Origin: Akkermansia muciniphila
GTDB taxonomy: Bacteria; Verrucomicrobiota; Verrucomicrobiia; Opitutales; UBA953
Direction of reading: 5' to 3'
DNA length: 64,000 nt
NCBI GenBank assembly: GCA_943331445.1
Contig: CALQLO010000006.1
Coordinates: 1 to 64,000, forward strand
A program made the position numbers and the translations under genes. A model generated the notes under the pieces. The model saw only the letters and a program-made list of their open reading frames with translations. It was not told the DNA's origin and made no database searches. Positions 17,401 through 25,080 of the stretch are shown here, piece after piece (within the stretch, counting starts at the first letter, position 1; every line of letters starts with the position of its first letter).

Positions 17401-18450
17401 TTCCGTCATCGTGGCAGCCGCGCCGGCGGCACCACCGCCGAACTCCGTGCGGGCAAAGTCCGCATCCGGTTTTTCGAAAGCCAAGGAAAGGTCGCGCTTC
17501 AGTGCACCGTTATAGGAGTCGGCGATGACGCCGGACGAACTGGTGGAGACATCGTGGAAGAGTTGTCGGGAATTGAGGATCGTACCCGTACCCTGGTCGA
17601 AGCCGGTCAGCAGGTTGATATTTCGCGTTGCATCGATCCGCGGGAGTTCCGCAGGTAAGGACACCGCCCCCATGCCGGTCAGGAGCGAGTACCCCGCATT
17701 CATCGGGCTGCGGAGGGCAAGCAGGTTGCCAAGGGTGTTGGCGGTGGCGACGGTTCGAGGGTCCAGCAGGTTGATGCGGGCTTTCAGGCCTTCGTCGCCA
17801 ATCCAGTAGGCATAGGTGCCGGTCGTGTCGGTCGGGATGGTGTCTCCGGCGACCGTGGGTCCGGGTAAGTCGACTTTGGGCAGTGTCACTTGGCCGCTGG
17901 GCTTGGTGGCCGTGGCGGGAGCCGACGAACCAAAGCCCACCAAGTCGACTAAGCGGTCCGCGGGTGGGGTGTAGTCAGTCTGCCAAGGGGCGAGGGAGGC
18001 GAGAGGATAGTCCCCGTAGGGCCGCACGCCAGCGGTCAGGAAAGTGATGGCTTCACTGGGGGCAGGCCCGAGCGTTACCGATTGGCTGCCGGGGTAGTCA
18101 TGGCGACCGCTGACGAGCCAGGCGGGTGGGCTATCCGGGAAGTCGGAGCGCCAAACCCCGGTCCACATCGGGTTCTTAAGGTTGGCCGCGAGCACCCCAG
18201 GCTGAGTGATATCAGCCCGAGCGGTGGAGCGTCGGTCTGGTCCGGCTTCTTGTTGCAGGTGGGCGACGGCGAGCTTGAGCGCCACGATCGCGTTGAGTTT
18301 AGCCCGGGTCGCCTGTTGGCTTTGCGTCGCCATCCGGGCTTCGATGGAAATAAACGAAGCGGTGACGATTGTGCACAACAGCAGCATGGCCATCACGGTC
18401 AACGTGAGGATGAGGCTGAAGCCTGAACGATGTTTGCTTTTTTTAAGCAT
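14428..18450 (-). CDS. Verru_Chthon cassette protein A-like giant pilin-like protein
   Basis: A 1,340-residue protein. The N-terminus SGFSLILTLTVMAMLLL after a short basic leader is a type IV pilin-like prepilin motif, but without the Glu5 of classic pilins, as in the Verru_Chthon cassette A family of Verrucomicrobia. After ISIEARMATQSQQATRAKLNAIVALKLAVAHLQQ, a helix that would pack like a pilin stalk, come more than 1,200 residues rich in Thr, Asn, Pro and aromatic residues. Known cassettes follow A with small pilin-like B, C and D genes; here there is only one signal-peptide protein. A surface filament or secretion-pseudopilus role is inferred. The 228-base leader is rich in small hairpins. 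Confidence 0.75.
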   Translation of the reverse strand: MLKKSKHRSGFSLILTLTVMAMLLLCTIVTASFISIEARMATQSQQATRAKLNAIVALKLAVAHLQQEAGPDRRSTARADITQPGVLAANLKNPMWTGVWRSDFPDSPPAWLVSGRHDYPGSQSVTLGPAPSEAITFLTAGVRPYGDYPLASLAPWQTDYTPPADRLVDLVGFGSSAPATATKPSGQVTLPKVDLPGPTVAGDTIPTDTTGTYAYWIGDEGLKARINLLDPRTVATANTLGNLLALRSPMNAGYSLLTGMGAVSLPAELPRIDATRNINLLTGFDQGTGTILNSRQLFHDVSTSSSGVIADSYNGALKRDLSLAFEKPDADFARTEFGGGAAGAAATMTENGYGAVAMTIPMDNSTITTAPIFNRTTADGNVRGPTWWALRDFHRLYKQVGWNTANTPSLRARTFYPNVGRVHPSPAAGADNNIRNRIYSFSDVYSGDQPTPFNPNATDLAEISGNANRVVPRPINCAATPYVHRVTLVFSVNYWNGGIWLNITPIVVLHNPYNVSMTWSPTQSGTGEYAMALSFTEWNDWNFRYRQYANYGAGAMTEYNIKLSDFFKLQDLTGRANDKDMFRIYLPSTFTIAPGEYRVFSCPAGMTNWKQAVTLNNTFNTTGGFNDDLNQWGFGDDSGWHWTDAFGFTVTPATTYRVRHTMACWPGDRINDTETTFNFYYKNSEHTELVQRGLDPTVVGTPPEKFFNNYSYINPKFFSNGVTPREPSIVSAIEMSAKTADWTASPFPTFTHSNPMAATIRADGAGRKGTGSAQGLNGASPSYRTRVWTPASWPEVIQTASSGAATYGGYTLTSSGTMTKSIHTEIPLFQPTSLAQYAHANFSVRDQQPLLSIGNSFANPLVKSDRVLQDNGPNWTEYDQTYLLNTALWDGFFLSGSAPRMTISTTPAEPQATDPTVPPGQAASGPNPTAAAGLATAQASVFSNPGLVEQKPLIGTTSSPGVLDDFIADVAPLDNPRMHLHRNGQSSDTLFAALQDYRRSSSVLLNDGAFNVNSTSVEAWTALLGSAKKMAIGSLTSTLPATASARFPRGIPTGTATPATSANMTDAANWNGFVNLTDAQIVSLAKAIVAENKSRFTILTRSERELGNSLASPAVTTPMPRLFRGLSQATTPYLGLSEFVNRFLTPSTWASRCGTIQAAILRSDQTDNLGLSDRLTNSMTFGKIYQADLAKPAASFASNPENIELTAQTGTSRTHTAFGAAGNLIQSDVLALLGPALATRSDTFTIRCYGEAGTIGTGMGRSWIEAVVQRIPDFIDSGVTKNTNAPETGSAAPKPSATTSDWDATPPAIPALSNALTPLNHALGRRFKIINVRWLKPDEV

Positions 18451-18472
18451 AGGTCCCGTTGAGGAGCAACTT

Positions 18473-18544
18473 GGGTAATAGTACCCATAAGGAAGAGGGT
18501 AGCAAGCCCCATGACCCCTCTAAAAGGGCCATAAATCCGCCTCT
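18473..18544 (-). promoter_or_regulatory. structured leader of the pilin-like gene
   Basis: Upstream of the minus-strand start at 18450 the sequence holds a 5-bp hairpin with a four-base loop (GGGTA/TACCC, 18473-18486) and a larger fold in which AGAGG at 18494-18498 complements CCTCT at 18540-18544, enclosing a GGCCC/GGGGTC pairing. It could be a riboswitch or thermosensor-like leader, or chance. I could not match it to the c-di-GMP-I consensus. Confidence 0.25.
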
Positions 18545-18677
18545 GGGTTTTGCTAAAAATATGTAAACATAACCGCCCTTGGCCGCGGGTAATCTGGATA
18601 CGCTGACTCATAATAGCCGGTTAGTTATTTTAAATAATCGTTGGCAGCAGGATATTTGCGGGTAGGTTAATGGCGTC

Positions 18678-18929
18678 ATGAAAACCCTCGTCATGTGCTC
18701 GGTCCTCTTCGTCGGATCATCGCTCTTCGCCGCTTCCACTGCGGTGACGCCTCCTCCGGTGGTCACCCCTCCTACGGTCGTGGTGGTTAAGCCGACCTGC
18801 AACCATGTTGAAGTCAAGGAGGTCGAAGTAAGGAAAGTCGAAGTGAAGAAAGTTGAAGTGAAGAAGGTCGAAGTGAAGGCCACGGCGCCCACCCCGGCGA
18901 CCAAGTCTGGTACCTGCCAGAAGAAGTAA
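18678..18929 (+). CDS. tiny secreted Val/Lys-repeat protein
   Basis: An 83-residue protein with a clear signal peptide (MKTLVMCSVLFVGSSLFAA). The mature part of about 64 residues has a Pro/Val stretch, one Cys, and about four copies of a V-E-V-[KR]-[KE] pentapeptide (residues 45-67), then a Thr/Pro-rich tail with a second Cys near the end. The repeats are visible in the DNA as a degenerate 15-base period, so the Val-Glu-Val-Lys pattern is held by selection or recent duplication. No known family is recognised. It has a strong terminator 20 bases after its stop and an exported-looking methyltransferase just beyond. Confidence 0.65.
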   Translation: MKTLVMCSVLFVGSSLFAASTAVTPPPVVTPPTVVVVKPTCNHVEVKEVEVRKVEVKKVEVKKVEVKATAPTPATKSGTCQKK

Positions 18930-18950
18930 GCGGTTCTTCCGCTGATTTAA

Positions 18951-18979
18951 AAGGGCCGACATTTTGTCGGCCCTTTTTG
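18951..18979 (+). terminator. intrinsic terminator after the Val/Lys-repeat gene
   Basis: AGGGCCGACA pairs with TGTCGGCCCT around a short TTT loop and is followed by a T-rich run. Only 29-38 bases separate it from the methyltransferase start, so that gene has little room for its own promoter and may depend on read-through. Confidence 0.9.
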
Positions 18980-19016
18980 TTTCCAACGGTTCAGCAGGCT
19001 TTGCAGTATGGCCCCT

Positions 19017-19715
19017 ATGCCCCGAAAATTATTCCTCCTCATCTTCTCTCTAGGTGTCGGTGTGCTTGGTGCAGCCGATGTGCCTTATGGTGCCTGCAAG
19101 CCTTCCAAGGATGGGATTGGTCGCACATATATGGGACGCGAGATTGCCCAAGTGATGGGCCATCCTGGTATCGGTTGGTTGGAACGCAGTGATCGCGAGA
19201 AAGAAGAGGCGCCCTCCAAGGCCATCGCACTGCTCGATTTAGCTCCGGACGCAGTGCTTGCCGATATCGGTGCGGGTTCGGGGTACTATTCTTTTCGTAT
19301 CGCCCGGAAGTTGCCGAAGGGAAAGGTGGTGGCCGTCGACATTCAGCCTGAGATGATCGATTTTCTGAAGAAAGAGTCGGACAAACTAGGCGTTAAGAAC
19401 GTCCAGCCACACCTAGGCACCATCGAGTCCGTCCAATTACCGCCCGCCTCGATTGATGCGGCTCTGATGGTCGATGCTTATCACGAGTTTGATCATCCGG
19501 TAGAAATGCTGGCTTCGCTCCGGATTGCTTTGAAATCCAAGGGGCGCATCTACCTTTTAGAATATCGTGCCGAAGACGATAATGTGCCCATTAAGACGCA
19601 TCACAAGATGACGGAAGCGCAGGCGCGCAAGGAATTCGAGGCCGCGGGCTTCAAGTTCGTGGTCAATAAGCCAAATCTGCCGTGGCAGCACCTGCTGATT
19701 TTCGAAAAGCCCTAA
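19017..19715 (+). CDS. SAM-dependent methyltransferase with a signal peptide
   Basis: A 232-residue class I methyltransferase: LADIGAGSGYYSFRIA is SAM motif I, VVAVDIQPEMI motif II and MVDAYHEFDHP a motif IV-like region. Unusually, the N-terminus (MPRKLFLLIFSLGVGVLGAADV) reads as a cleavable signal peptide, which would place the enzyme outside the cytoplasm where SAM is not expected. The segment TYMGREIAQVMGHPGIGWLERSDREKEE recurs in a family of exported-looking methyltransferases that I recall from PVC bacteria and proteobacteria. ATG 19008 is an alternative start three codons earlier. Substrate unknown. Confidence 0.75.
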   Translation: MPRKLFLLIFSLGVGVLGAADVPYGACKPSKDGIGRTYMGREIAQVMGHPGIGWLERSDREKEEAPSKAIALLDLAPDAVLADIGAGSGYYSFRIARKLPKGKVVAVDIQPEMIDFLKKESDKLGVKNVQPHLGTIESVQLPPASIDAALMVDAYHEFDHPVEMLASLRIALKSKGRIYLLEYRAEDDNVPIKTHHKMTEAQARKEFEAAGFKFVVNKPNLPWQHLLIFEKP

Positions 19716-19722
19716 GCGGACC

Positions 19723-21210
19723 TTAGGCGCCGACGTTCTTCTTGATGTCCTTGAGCTGCTGAAACTCCGGCTTGGCGGTGTAGAACTTGTCGAGTGGGTA
19801 GCAGCCCGATATCAAACCGTTGCGCGGCGCGGTCGTGCAGTCGCTAAAGGTCCGGCAGATAAATTTGGTTTCTATGCTGCCGTTCTTGGCCGCATCGGCC
19901 AGCATGCTCGGGTAACTGAGGACGGCCCGACCAATACCGATGGAGTCGCTACCGCCCGTGCGCAGGATGTGCTGAGCGAGGTGCGGGAGGTATTCCTGGA
20001 CGTAACTGAGCCCGGAGCTGACGACAATCATGTCGTGGGGTGCTCGTTCACGGACGACCCGAACTGCCTGCACTTGGCGGGCCACATCTATGAGGGGATC
20101 GTGGGCCGCCTGATAGCCATCGCTGGGTGGGTAAGCCGCGGGTCGCTGGAGGTGTGGCGTAGAATAAGGCGAGCCCGCCGTGGTGTTGAGGATCTTCACG
20201 CCCAGTTCGCCGAGGAGCTGCACGAAGGCGAAGGTTTCGGTGAGGTCGATCTCGGTGGGCTTAGCCGGGTTGACGCCAAAGGCGAAATGGTAGGGGAGAA
20301 GATGGGCGTGTTCCTCCGGGATGCCGGGGCCGAGCTTGCCGGGGACGCTCAAGGCGGGGTCGGGTCGGAAGGGTACCATATCGAACAGGCTGAGGCGCAC
20401 ACCGATATCGATGGCGTTATCGTCCGCGCGAATACCGGCGATGATGTCGCGTAGAATGCGCGTACGATTTCCGAAACTCCCACCGAACTTGCCGGGTCGG
20501 GTATGGGCGCTGAGGAATTCGTGTAAGAGGTAGCCGTGGCAGTGCTTGAGGTCGACGAAGTCGGCCCCGCAATCACGAGCGATGCGGGCGGCGCGGACAT
20601 AGCAGCGAATCAGTTCCTCGACGTCGGCGTCGGTCAGGACTTGGTCGTCGGAGGTGACGTTGAACTTCTTGTCGAGGAGCGGGTGGCGGTAGGCTACGCG
20701 GGACTCCCAGCGCTTCTTGTCATGGGGCCGGCAGAAGCGGCCGGAATGGGTAAGTTGGAAACCGATGACGAGGTCATCGATCGAACCCCAGCGTGCGAGG
20801 TGCTCGGCCTTCAGGATGCTGACGAGTTCGGTGATACCGGCTTGGTTCGTCTCGTTGATAATTAACTGATTCATGTTCGCCCGCCCATCGGCCCTCACGG
20901 CCATGGCTTCTGCCCCGCAAATAAGTTTCGCTCCGCTTGCCCCGAAGCGTTGCCAGCGCCGCTTCATCTCCTCGGAGATCCCGCCGGTGGTGGTACCGTC
21001 CCAGCCTTCCATGGGGTGGATGGCGATGCTATTACCAATGGTCTTTCCGTTGATCATGCACCGGGTAATTGGCTGCAAGAGCGGGTTGCCGGGCCCGGCT
21101 TCGATGGAATCCTCCAAGGGGAGGTCGGCGCCAACCGCGGCACAATGGGTGCGGAAGTCCGCGACGGTCTTGAGGGACGCGACTCGGGTGAGTTTAAAGG
21201 GCGTACTCAT
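19723..21210 (-). CDS. NADH:flavin oxidoreductase, old-yellow-enzyme family
   Basis: A 495-residue FMN-dependent TIM-barrel oxidoreductase. Family marks are ITRCMINGKTIGNSIAIHPMEGWDG at the N-terminus, IGFQLTHSGRF, CGADFVDLKHCHGYLLHEFLS with the substrate-binding His pair, and the FMN-phosphate site SSGLSYVQEY with GIGRAVLSYPSM. The last 40 residues contain CRTFSDCTTAPRNGLISGCYP, a possible extra Cys-rich tail as in 2,4-dienoyl-CoA-type relatives, but without the C-terminal FAD/NAD domains. It is three bases downstream of the DapA-like gene, so the two form an operon divergent from a transporter and an enolase-superfamily enzyme. Confidence 0.85.
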   Translation of the reverse strand: MSTPFKLTRVASLKTVADFRTHCAAVGADLPLEDSIEAGPGNPLLQPITRCMINGKTIGNSIAIHPMEGWDGTTTGGISEEMKRRWQRFGASGAKLICGAEAMAVRADGRANMNQLIINETNQAGITELVSILKAEHLARWGSIDDLVIGFQLTHSGRFCRPHDKKRWESRVAYRHPLLDKKFNVTSDDQVLTDADVEELIRCYVRAARIARDCGADFVDLKHCHGYLLHEFLSAHTRPGKFGGSFGNRTRILRDIIAGIRADDNAIDIGVRLSLFDMVPFRPDPALSVPGKLGPGIPEEHAHLLPYHFAFGVNPAKPTEIDLTETFAFVQLLGELGVKILNTTAGSPYSTPHLQRPAAYPPSDGYQAAHDPLIDVARQVQAVRVVRERAPHDMIVVSSGLSYVQEYLPHLAQHILRTGGSDSIGIGRAVLSYPSMLADAAKNGSIETKFICRTFSDCTTAPRNGLISGCYPLDKFYTAKPEFQQLKDIKKNVGA

Positions 21211-21213
21211 GGC

Positions 21214-22173
21214 TCAGCGGAGCGCTTCGATCCGACGGGCGAGGTCGGCGAGGATCTCACGGTCGGATTCCGGACGCTTGGCCGAGCGCGGGTGGGTGTC
21301 GTCGCACCCAATCCAGCCCCGAAGTTTCAGGAACATCGCAGCAGAGTGTTTATATGCAGGGACAGGCGGGCGGAAGGCAAGGAAGCCGAGATACTGAAGA
21401 AGGTCGTTAATCTCGTAGAAGGAGGCGTCGCCGTTTTCCCAGGTTTTGTCTCGTAAGGCAAAGGCTTCGGGAGCGAAGGTGCTCAGCCCGAGAAGGTAGT
21501 CGCTGCCGTACATCACCATGTCGATGGCGAGGTCGTTGCCAGTGTAGACGCGGAAGTCCGGGCGGGTGGCATCGCGCAGGGCGAGGCGTTCCCATTCGAG
21601 GTCGCGGCGGAGAGACGAATGCTTGGCGCCGATGCATGAGTCGATGCCCATCAATCCTCGGTAGACCTCGAGCGAATAGATTTTTCCGAACGGCGCGAAC
21701 ATCTGGCCGAGCTCGAAGCCCACGAATCGCGGCGCATGGCGGCCGATGGCAGCATACGCCTCCACGATTTTTTCATCGCTTTGATTGGTTAGGCCGTAGC
21801 TCTGAAAGATGACCGGTGTGCCCCCGTACTGTTGGATTAAATCAATCTGGCGAGCGTAGGCGGCGAGGTCGAAGGCGGCCCCGGGTTGATCGAGGACGAA
21901 GGCGCCAGCGACAAACCATTTACCGCCCGTCTCCGCTTGGGTGATTTGCAGGGCTTTCCGACGGATCGTGTCGTCGATGAGATTGCCGAAGCCTGTATCC
22001 ATGTTTACGGCCGGAGCCAGGCCCGCTGCAACGGTACGGCGGACGTGCGCCGTGAAGCCCACCCAGTCGATATCACCGTTGGCGTGGAAGGGGAGCAGGA
22101 TAGCGGAGCTGCCTTCGATGCGGCGCTTACGGCGAATCATGCCGGTGGGCTCGGGGTGCGTCGGGGTGCTCAT
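21214..22173 (-). CDS. dihydrodipicolinate synthase-family aldolase/lyase
   Basis: A 319-residue DapA/NAL-superfamily TIM-barrel protein. The Schiff-base lysine is probably in CIGAKHSSL (about residue 184). The usual GTTGE motif of true DapA is replaced by NMDTGFGN, so it is unlikely to be lysine-pathway DapA; family relatives cleave or dehydrate 2-keto-3-deoxy sugar acids. The operon with an old-yellow-enzyme oxidoreductase and the divergent enolase-superfamily enzyme and MFS transporter support a sugar-acid or related catabolic role. In-frame ATG 22173 gives the full-length family alignment. Confidence 0.78.
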   Translation of the reverse strand: MSTPTHPEPTGMIRRKRRIEGSSAILLPFHANGDIDWVGFTAHVRRTVAAGLAPAVNMDTGFGNLIDDTIRRKALQITQAETGGKWFVAGAFVLDQPGAAFDLAAYARQIDLIQQYGGTPVIFQSYGLTNQSDEKIVEAYAAIGRHAPRFVGFELGQMFAPFGKIYSLEVYRGLMGIDSCIGAKHSSLRRDLEWERLALRDATRPDFRVYTGNDLAIDMVMYGSDYLLGLSTFAPEAFALRDKTWENGDASFYEINDLLQYLGFLAFRPPVPAYKHSAAMFLKLRGWIGCDDTHPRSAKRPESDREILADLARRIEALR

Positions 22174-22294
22174 GCGTGAAGGATTGATATCCGCCCATTA
22201 ACGCCAAACCCGCGCGACGGAACAAGTCCCAACCGCCGTAGGGTAAATCGTTCCTTGAAGCCTCGGGATTAGTCCATCTGATGGAGCCGAAACC

Positions 22295-23611
22295 ATGACC
22301 CTTACCGATTCGAAGAATGATGCCATCACCAAGGGGATGCAGATGACCCTTCTGGCCGGCTTTCTAGGTTGGATGATGGATGGGTACGAGCAGGCGCTTT
22401 TTCCGATGCTGGCGGGGCCCGCGTTAAAGAGCATGGCGCCGACCGATGTCGTCGAACTTGGTAACCAGGCGATTAATGGTTGGGTCGGCGTATGGATGGG
22501 CAAAATCACGGCTGCTTTCCTGGTTGGCGCTGCCTTTGGTGGTGCTGCCTTCGGTTGGCTGGGAGACCGCATTGGACGGGTGAAGGCGATGTCCTTTAGT
22601 ATTCTTTTCTATTCGATCTTCAGCGGGGTCTGTTATTTTGCGACTGACCCACTTCATCTTGCTGGCGCTCGCTTCATGGCCGCCCTTGGCATGGGCGGTG
22701 AATGGGCCCTGGGCGTCGCTCTCGTCATGGAAGCCTGGCCGGAACGGCATCGCTCCAAGATGGCGGGTGCCATCGGTATGGCGGCAAACCTCGGCATGGT
22801 GCTCGTGGGCTGCATGGCATTACTGAAGCCAGCGGATGAGAATTCTTGGCGCATCCATTTCTTAATCGGAGCTTCGCCCGCGATCCTAACTTTGCTGATT
22901 CGTCTCTTCGTCCCCGAATCTGAAAAGTGGGAGCGCGCCAACGCGAAGGAGGCATTATCGACGGTGCCCGCCAAATCCCGTCTAGCTGAAATCTTCAGTG
23001 GTGAGCTGCTCATCCCAACGGTTTCCGGAATCTTGATGGTATCGGTAGTTTTCATTGGCACTTGGGGTGCGGTCCAATGGATTCCGCTCTGGATTTCCGA
23101 ATTGGCCGGCCCGGAGAGTCCTCGAGCGAAGGCTCTCGCTATGGTTATTGTTTCTGTGGGCGCCTGTGTCGGCACGATGATTGCCCCCTTACTGTTGGCC
23201 CGCTTTCGCCGGCGGACTGGGTATCAATTGCTCTGTATCTTCGCCCTTGCCGCGACCATGTGGATTTATCGGACGGACGCTGATTGGAGCGGTCCTAGGC
23301 TTTTCGGCATCTTCCCGTGGCTGATGGCTCTGAAGGTCTTCACCCTCGGAATGTCGGCGACGGCGTTCTTCGGCTTCTTCCCGCTCTACTTGCCTGAACT
23401 ATTTCCGACCCGCGTCCGGGCAACCGGGCAGGGGGTCTGCTACAATACGGGTAGGCTGATTGCAGTTCCCTTTGTTCTGCTCAGTGGGAAGTTGGTTGAA
23501 ATCCTCGGTGGCTATCAGCATGCCGCCGCTGCTATCACCTTGGTCTACCTAGTTGGCTTGTTAGTCGCTTTCTTGGGCAAGGAAACCTCCGGTCAGGCTT
23601 TGCAGGAATAA
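22295..23611 (+). CDS. MFS transporter, probably of an organic acid
   Basis: A 438-residue major-facilitator protein with about twelve hydrophobic segments. The loop after segment 2 carries GWLGDRIGRVKAM, the MFS signature, and GMGGEWALGVALVMEAWP is typical of the sugar-acid/benzoate/sialate (AAHS/SHS-like) group. It begins the plus-strand arm of the catabolic cluster, and the enolase-superfamily gene starts four bases after its stop, so the transporter likely imports the substrate of that enzyme. The substrate is not known. Confidence 0.85.
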   Translation: MTLTDSKNDAITKGMQMTLLAGFLGWMMDGYEQALFPMLAGPALKSMAPTDVVELGNQAINGWVGVWMGKITAAFLVGAAFGGAAFGWLGDRIGRVKAMSFSILFYSIFSGVCYFATDPLHLAGARFMAALGMGGEWALGVALVMEAWPERHRSKMAGAIGMAANLGMVLVGCMALLKPADENSWRIHFLIGASPAILTLLIRLFVPESEKWERANAKEALSTVPAKSRLAEIFSGELLIPTVSGILMVSVVFIGTWGAVQWIPLWISELAGPESPRAKALAMVIVSVGACVGTMIAPLLLARFRRRTGYQLLCIFALAATMWIYRTDADWSGPRLFGIFPWLMALKVFTLGMSATAFFGFFPLYLPELFPTRVRATGQGVCYNTGRLIAVPFVLLSGKLVEILGGYQHAAAAITLVYLVGLLVAFLGKETSGQALQE

Positions 23612-23615
23612 TTTC

Positions 23616-25022
23616 ATGAACCCTCGCGACGTTCAGATTCGTGCGGTGCGCTGGCATGCCTTGCCAGTCACGTTACGACTTCCGCTTAAGTTTGGCCATG
23701 AGACGGTGACGAGCGTGGTCTGCGCGCGCGTCTGCGTGACGGTCGAGAAGTCCGATGGCTCCCGGGCTGAAGGGTGGGGCGAAACCCCGCTGAGCGTGCA
23801 ATGGGTCTGGCCGTCGCCGGTGGCGTATGATGTCCGCCTGAAGGCTTTGCAGGATTTCTGCAATGTGCTCACGGAGGCCTACGCCTCTTATCCTGTCCGC
23901 GGCCACGCCATGGAGGTTGGCCATGAGTTTCTGGAGCAAATGATGCCAACACTGCTCCAGAAATTTAACACGACGTTGCCCGAAGGCGTCGTTGTCCCGA
24001 CCCTTGCCGCCCTGGTTTGTTGCTCGCCCTTCGATCTCGCCCTGCACGATGCCTATGGGAATGCCCACGGCGTCCCGACCTATACGACCTATTGTGCTCC
24101 TTGGATGAATCGCGATTTGTCGTCGTACCTCACTCCGGCGACTGACGCCCCGCAGGTGAATTTCGCCGGACGCTATCCGTCTGAGTATTTCCGCTCTCCG
24201 GTCACGACTAAGCTGCTGGCGTGGCATCTCGTGGGAGGGTTGGATTTCCTGACCCTCGCCGAGGCGGGGGCCAACGTGCTCACCGATGGCTACCCGACCT
24301 CGCTGGATGAGTGGATTCGTGTCGATGGACTCAAGGCACTGAAGGTGAAGCTGCGTGGTAATGATGCGGCTTGGGATTTTGAGCGCCTGAAGCGCATCGC
24401 GGCCATCGGCCTGCCGCTCGGGGTCGAACTCTTCACGGCCGACTTCAATTGCACGGTCATGGACCCGGCCTACGTCAACGGCGTCCTGGATCGCGTGAAG
24501 GCCGAATTGCCCGAACTCTGGCAACGCCTGAGCTACGTCGAACAGCCTTTCCCCTACGAGCTCGAGGAGCATCGTATCGATGTCCATTCAGTCAGCGCTC
24601 GCATGCCGCTCTTCCTCGACGAGAGCGCCCATGACTGGCGCATCGTTCGACTCGGACGCGAACTCGGTTGGACCGGCGTGGCGCTCAAGACCTGTAAAAC
24701 CCAGACGGGTGCGGTTCTCAGCCTGTGCTGGGCGCGTGCCCACGGGATGCAGCTGATGGTCCAAGATCTGACAAATCCGATGATGGCGCAGATGACGCAC
24801 ATCCTCCTCGCCGCCCATGCGCCGACCATCGCCGGGGTGGAAACGAACGGCATGCAGTTCTATCCCGCGGCATCGGCCGCCGAAGCCAAGGTGCATCCCG
24901 CGCTCTATTCCCGCCGTGGCGGGATGGTCGATGGCTCTAGTCTACGCGGTAGCGGTTTCGGTTATCGATTAGCCGAAATTACCCGCGATTTGCCGCCCCA
25001 CCGCTGTTCCTCAGGGCTTTAA
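23616..25022 (+). CDS. enolase-superfamily enzyme (mandelate racemase/MLE type)
   Basis: A 468-residue protein. The C-terminal barrel has KVK at residues 243-245, FTADFNC, YVEQPFPYE, FLDESAHDW and GVALKTCKTQTG, which supply the metal-binding acids and lysines of the muconate-lactonizing subgroup, in which a KxK and a later Lys act as the acid/base pair. The N-terminal capping domain contains a 100-residue insertion relative to typical 370-residue members. Reactions of this group are dehydration, epimerisation or cycloisomerisation of carboxylates. It follows the MFS gene by four bases. Confidence 0.85.
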   Translation: MNPRDVQIRAVRWHALPVTLRLPLKFGHETVTSVVCARVCVTVEKSDGSRAEGWGETPLSVQWVWPSPVAYDVRLKALQDFCNVLTEAYASYPVRGHAMEVGHEFLEQMMPTLLQKFNTTLPEGVVVPTLAALVCCSPFDLALHDAYGNAHGVPTYTTYCAPWMNRDLSSYLTPATDAPQVNFAGRYPSEYFRSPVTTKLLAWHLVGGLDFLTLAEAGANVLTDGYPTSLDEWIRVDGLKALKVKLRGNDAAWDFERLKRIAAIGLPLGVELFTADFNCTVMDPAYVNGVLDRVKAELPELWQRLSYVEQPFPYELEEHRIDVHSVSARMPLFLDESAHDWRIVRLGRELGWTGVALKTCKTQTGAVLSLCWARAHGMQLMVQDLTNPMMAQMTHILLAAHAPTIAGVETNGMQFYPAASAAEAKVHPALYSRRGGMVDGSSLRGSGFGYRLAEITRDLPPHRCSSGL

Positions 25023-25080
25023 GCCCCAATCGGCTTGCTTGCGAGGGTGGGGTGGGTTTGTTCGAACCCACCCCAATCCC

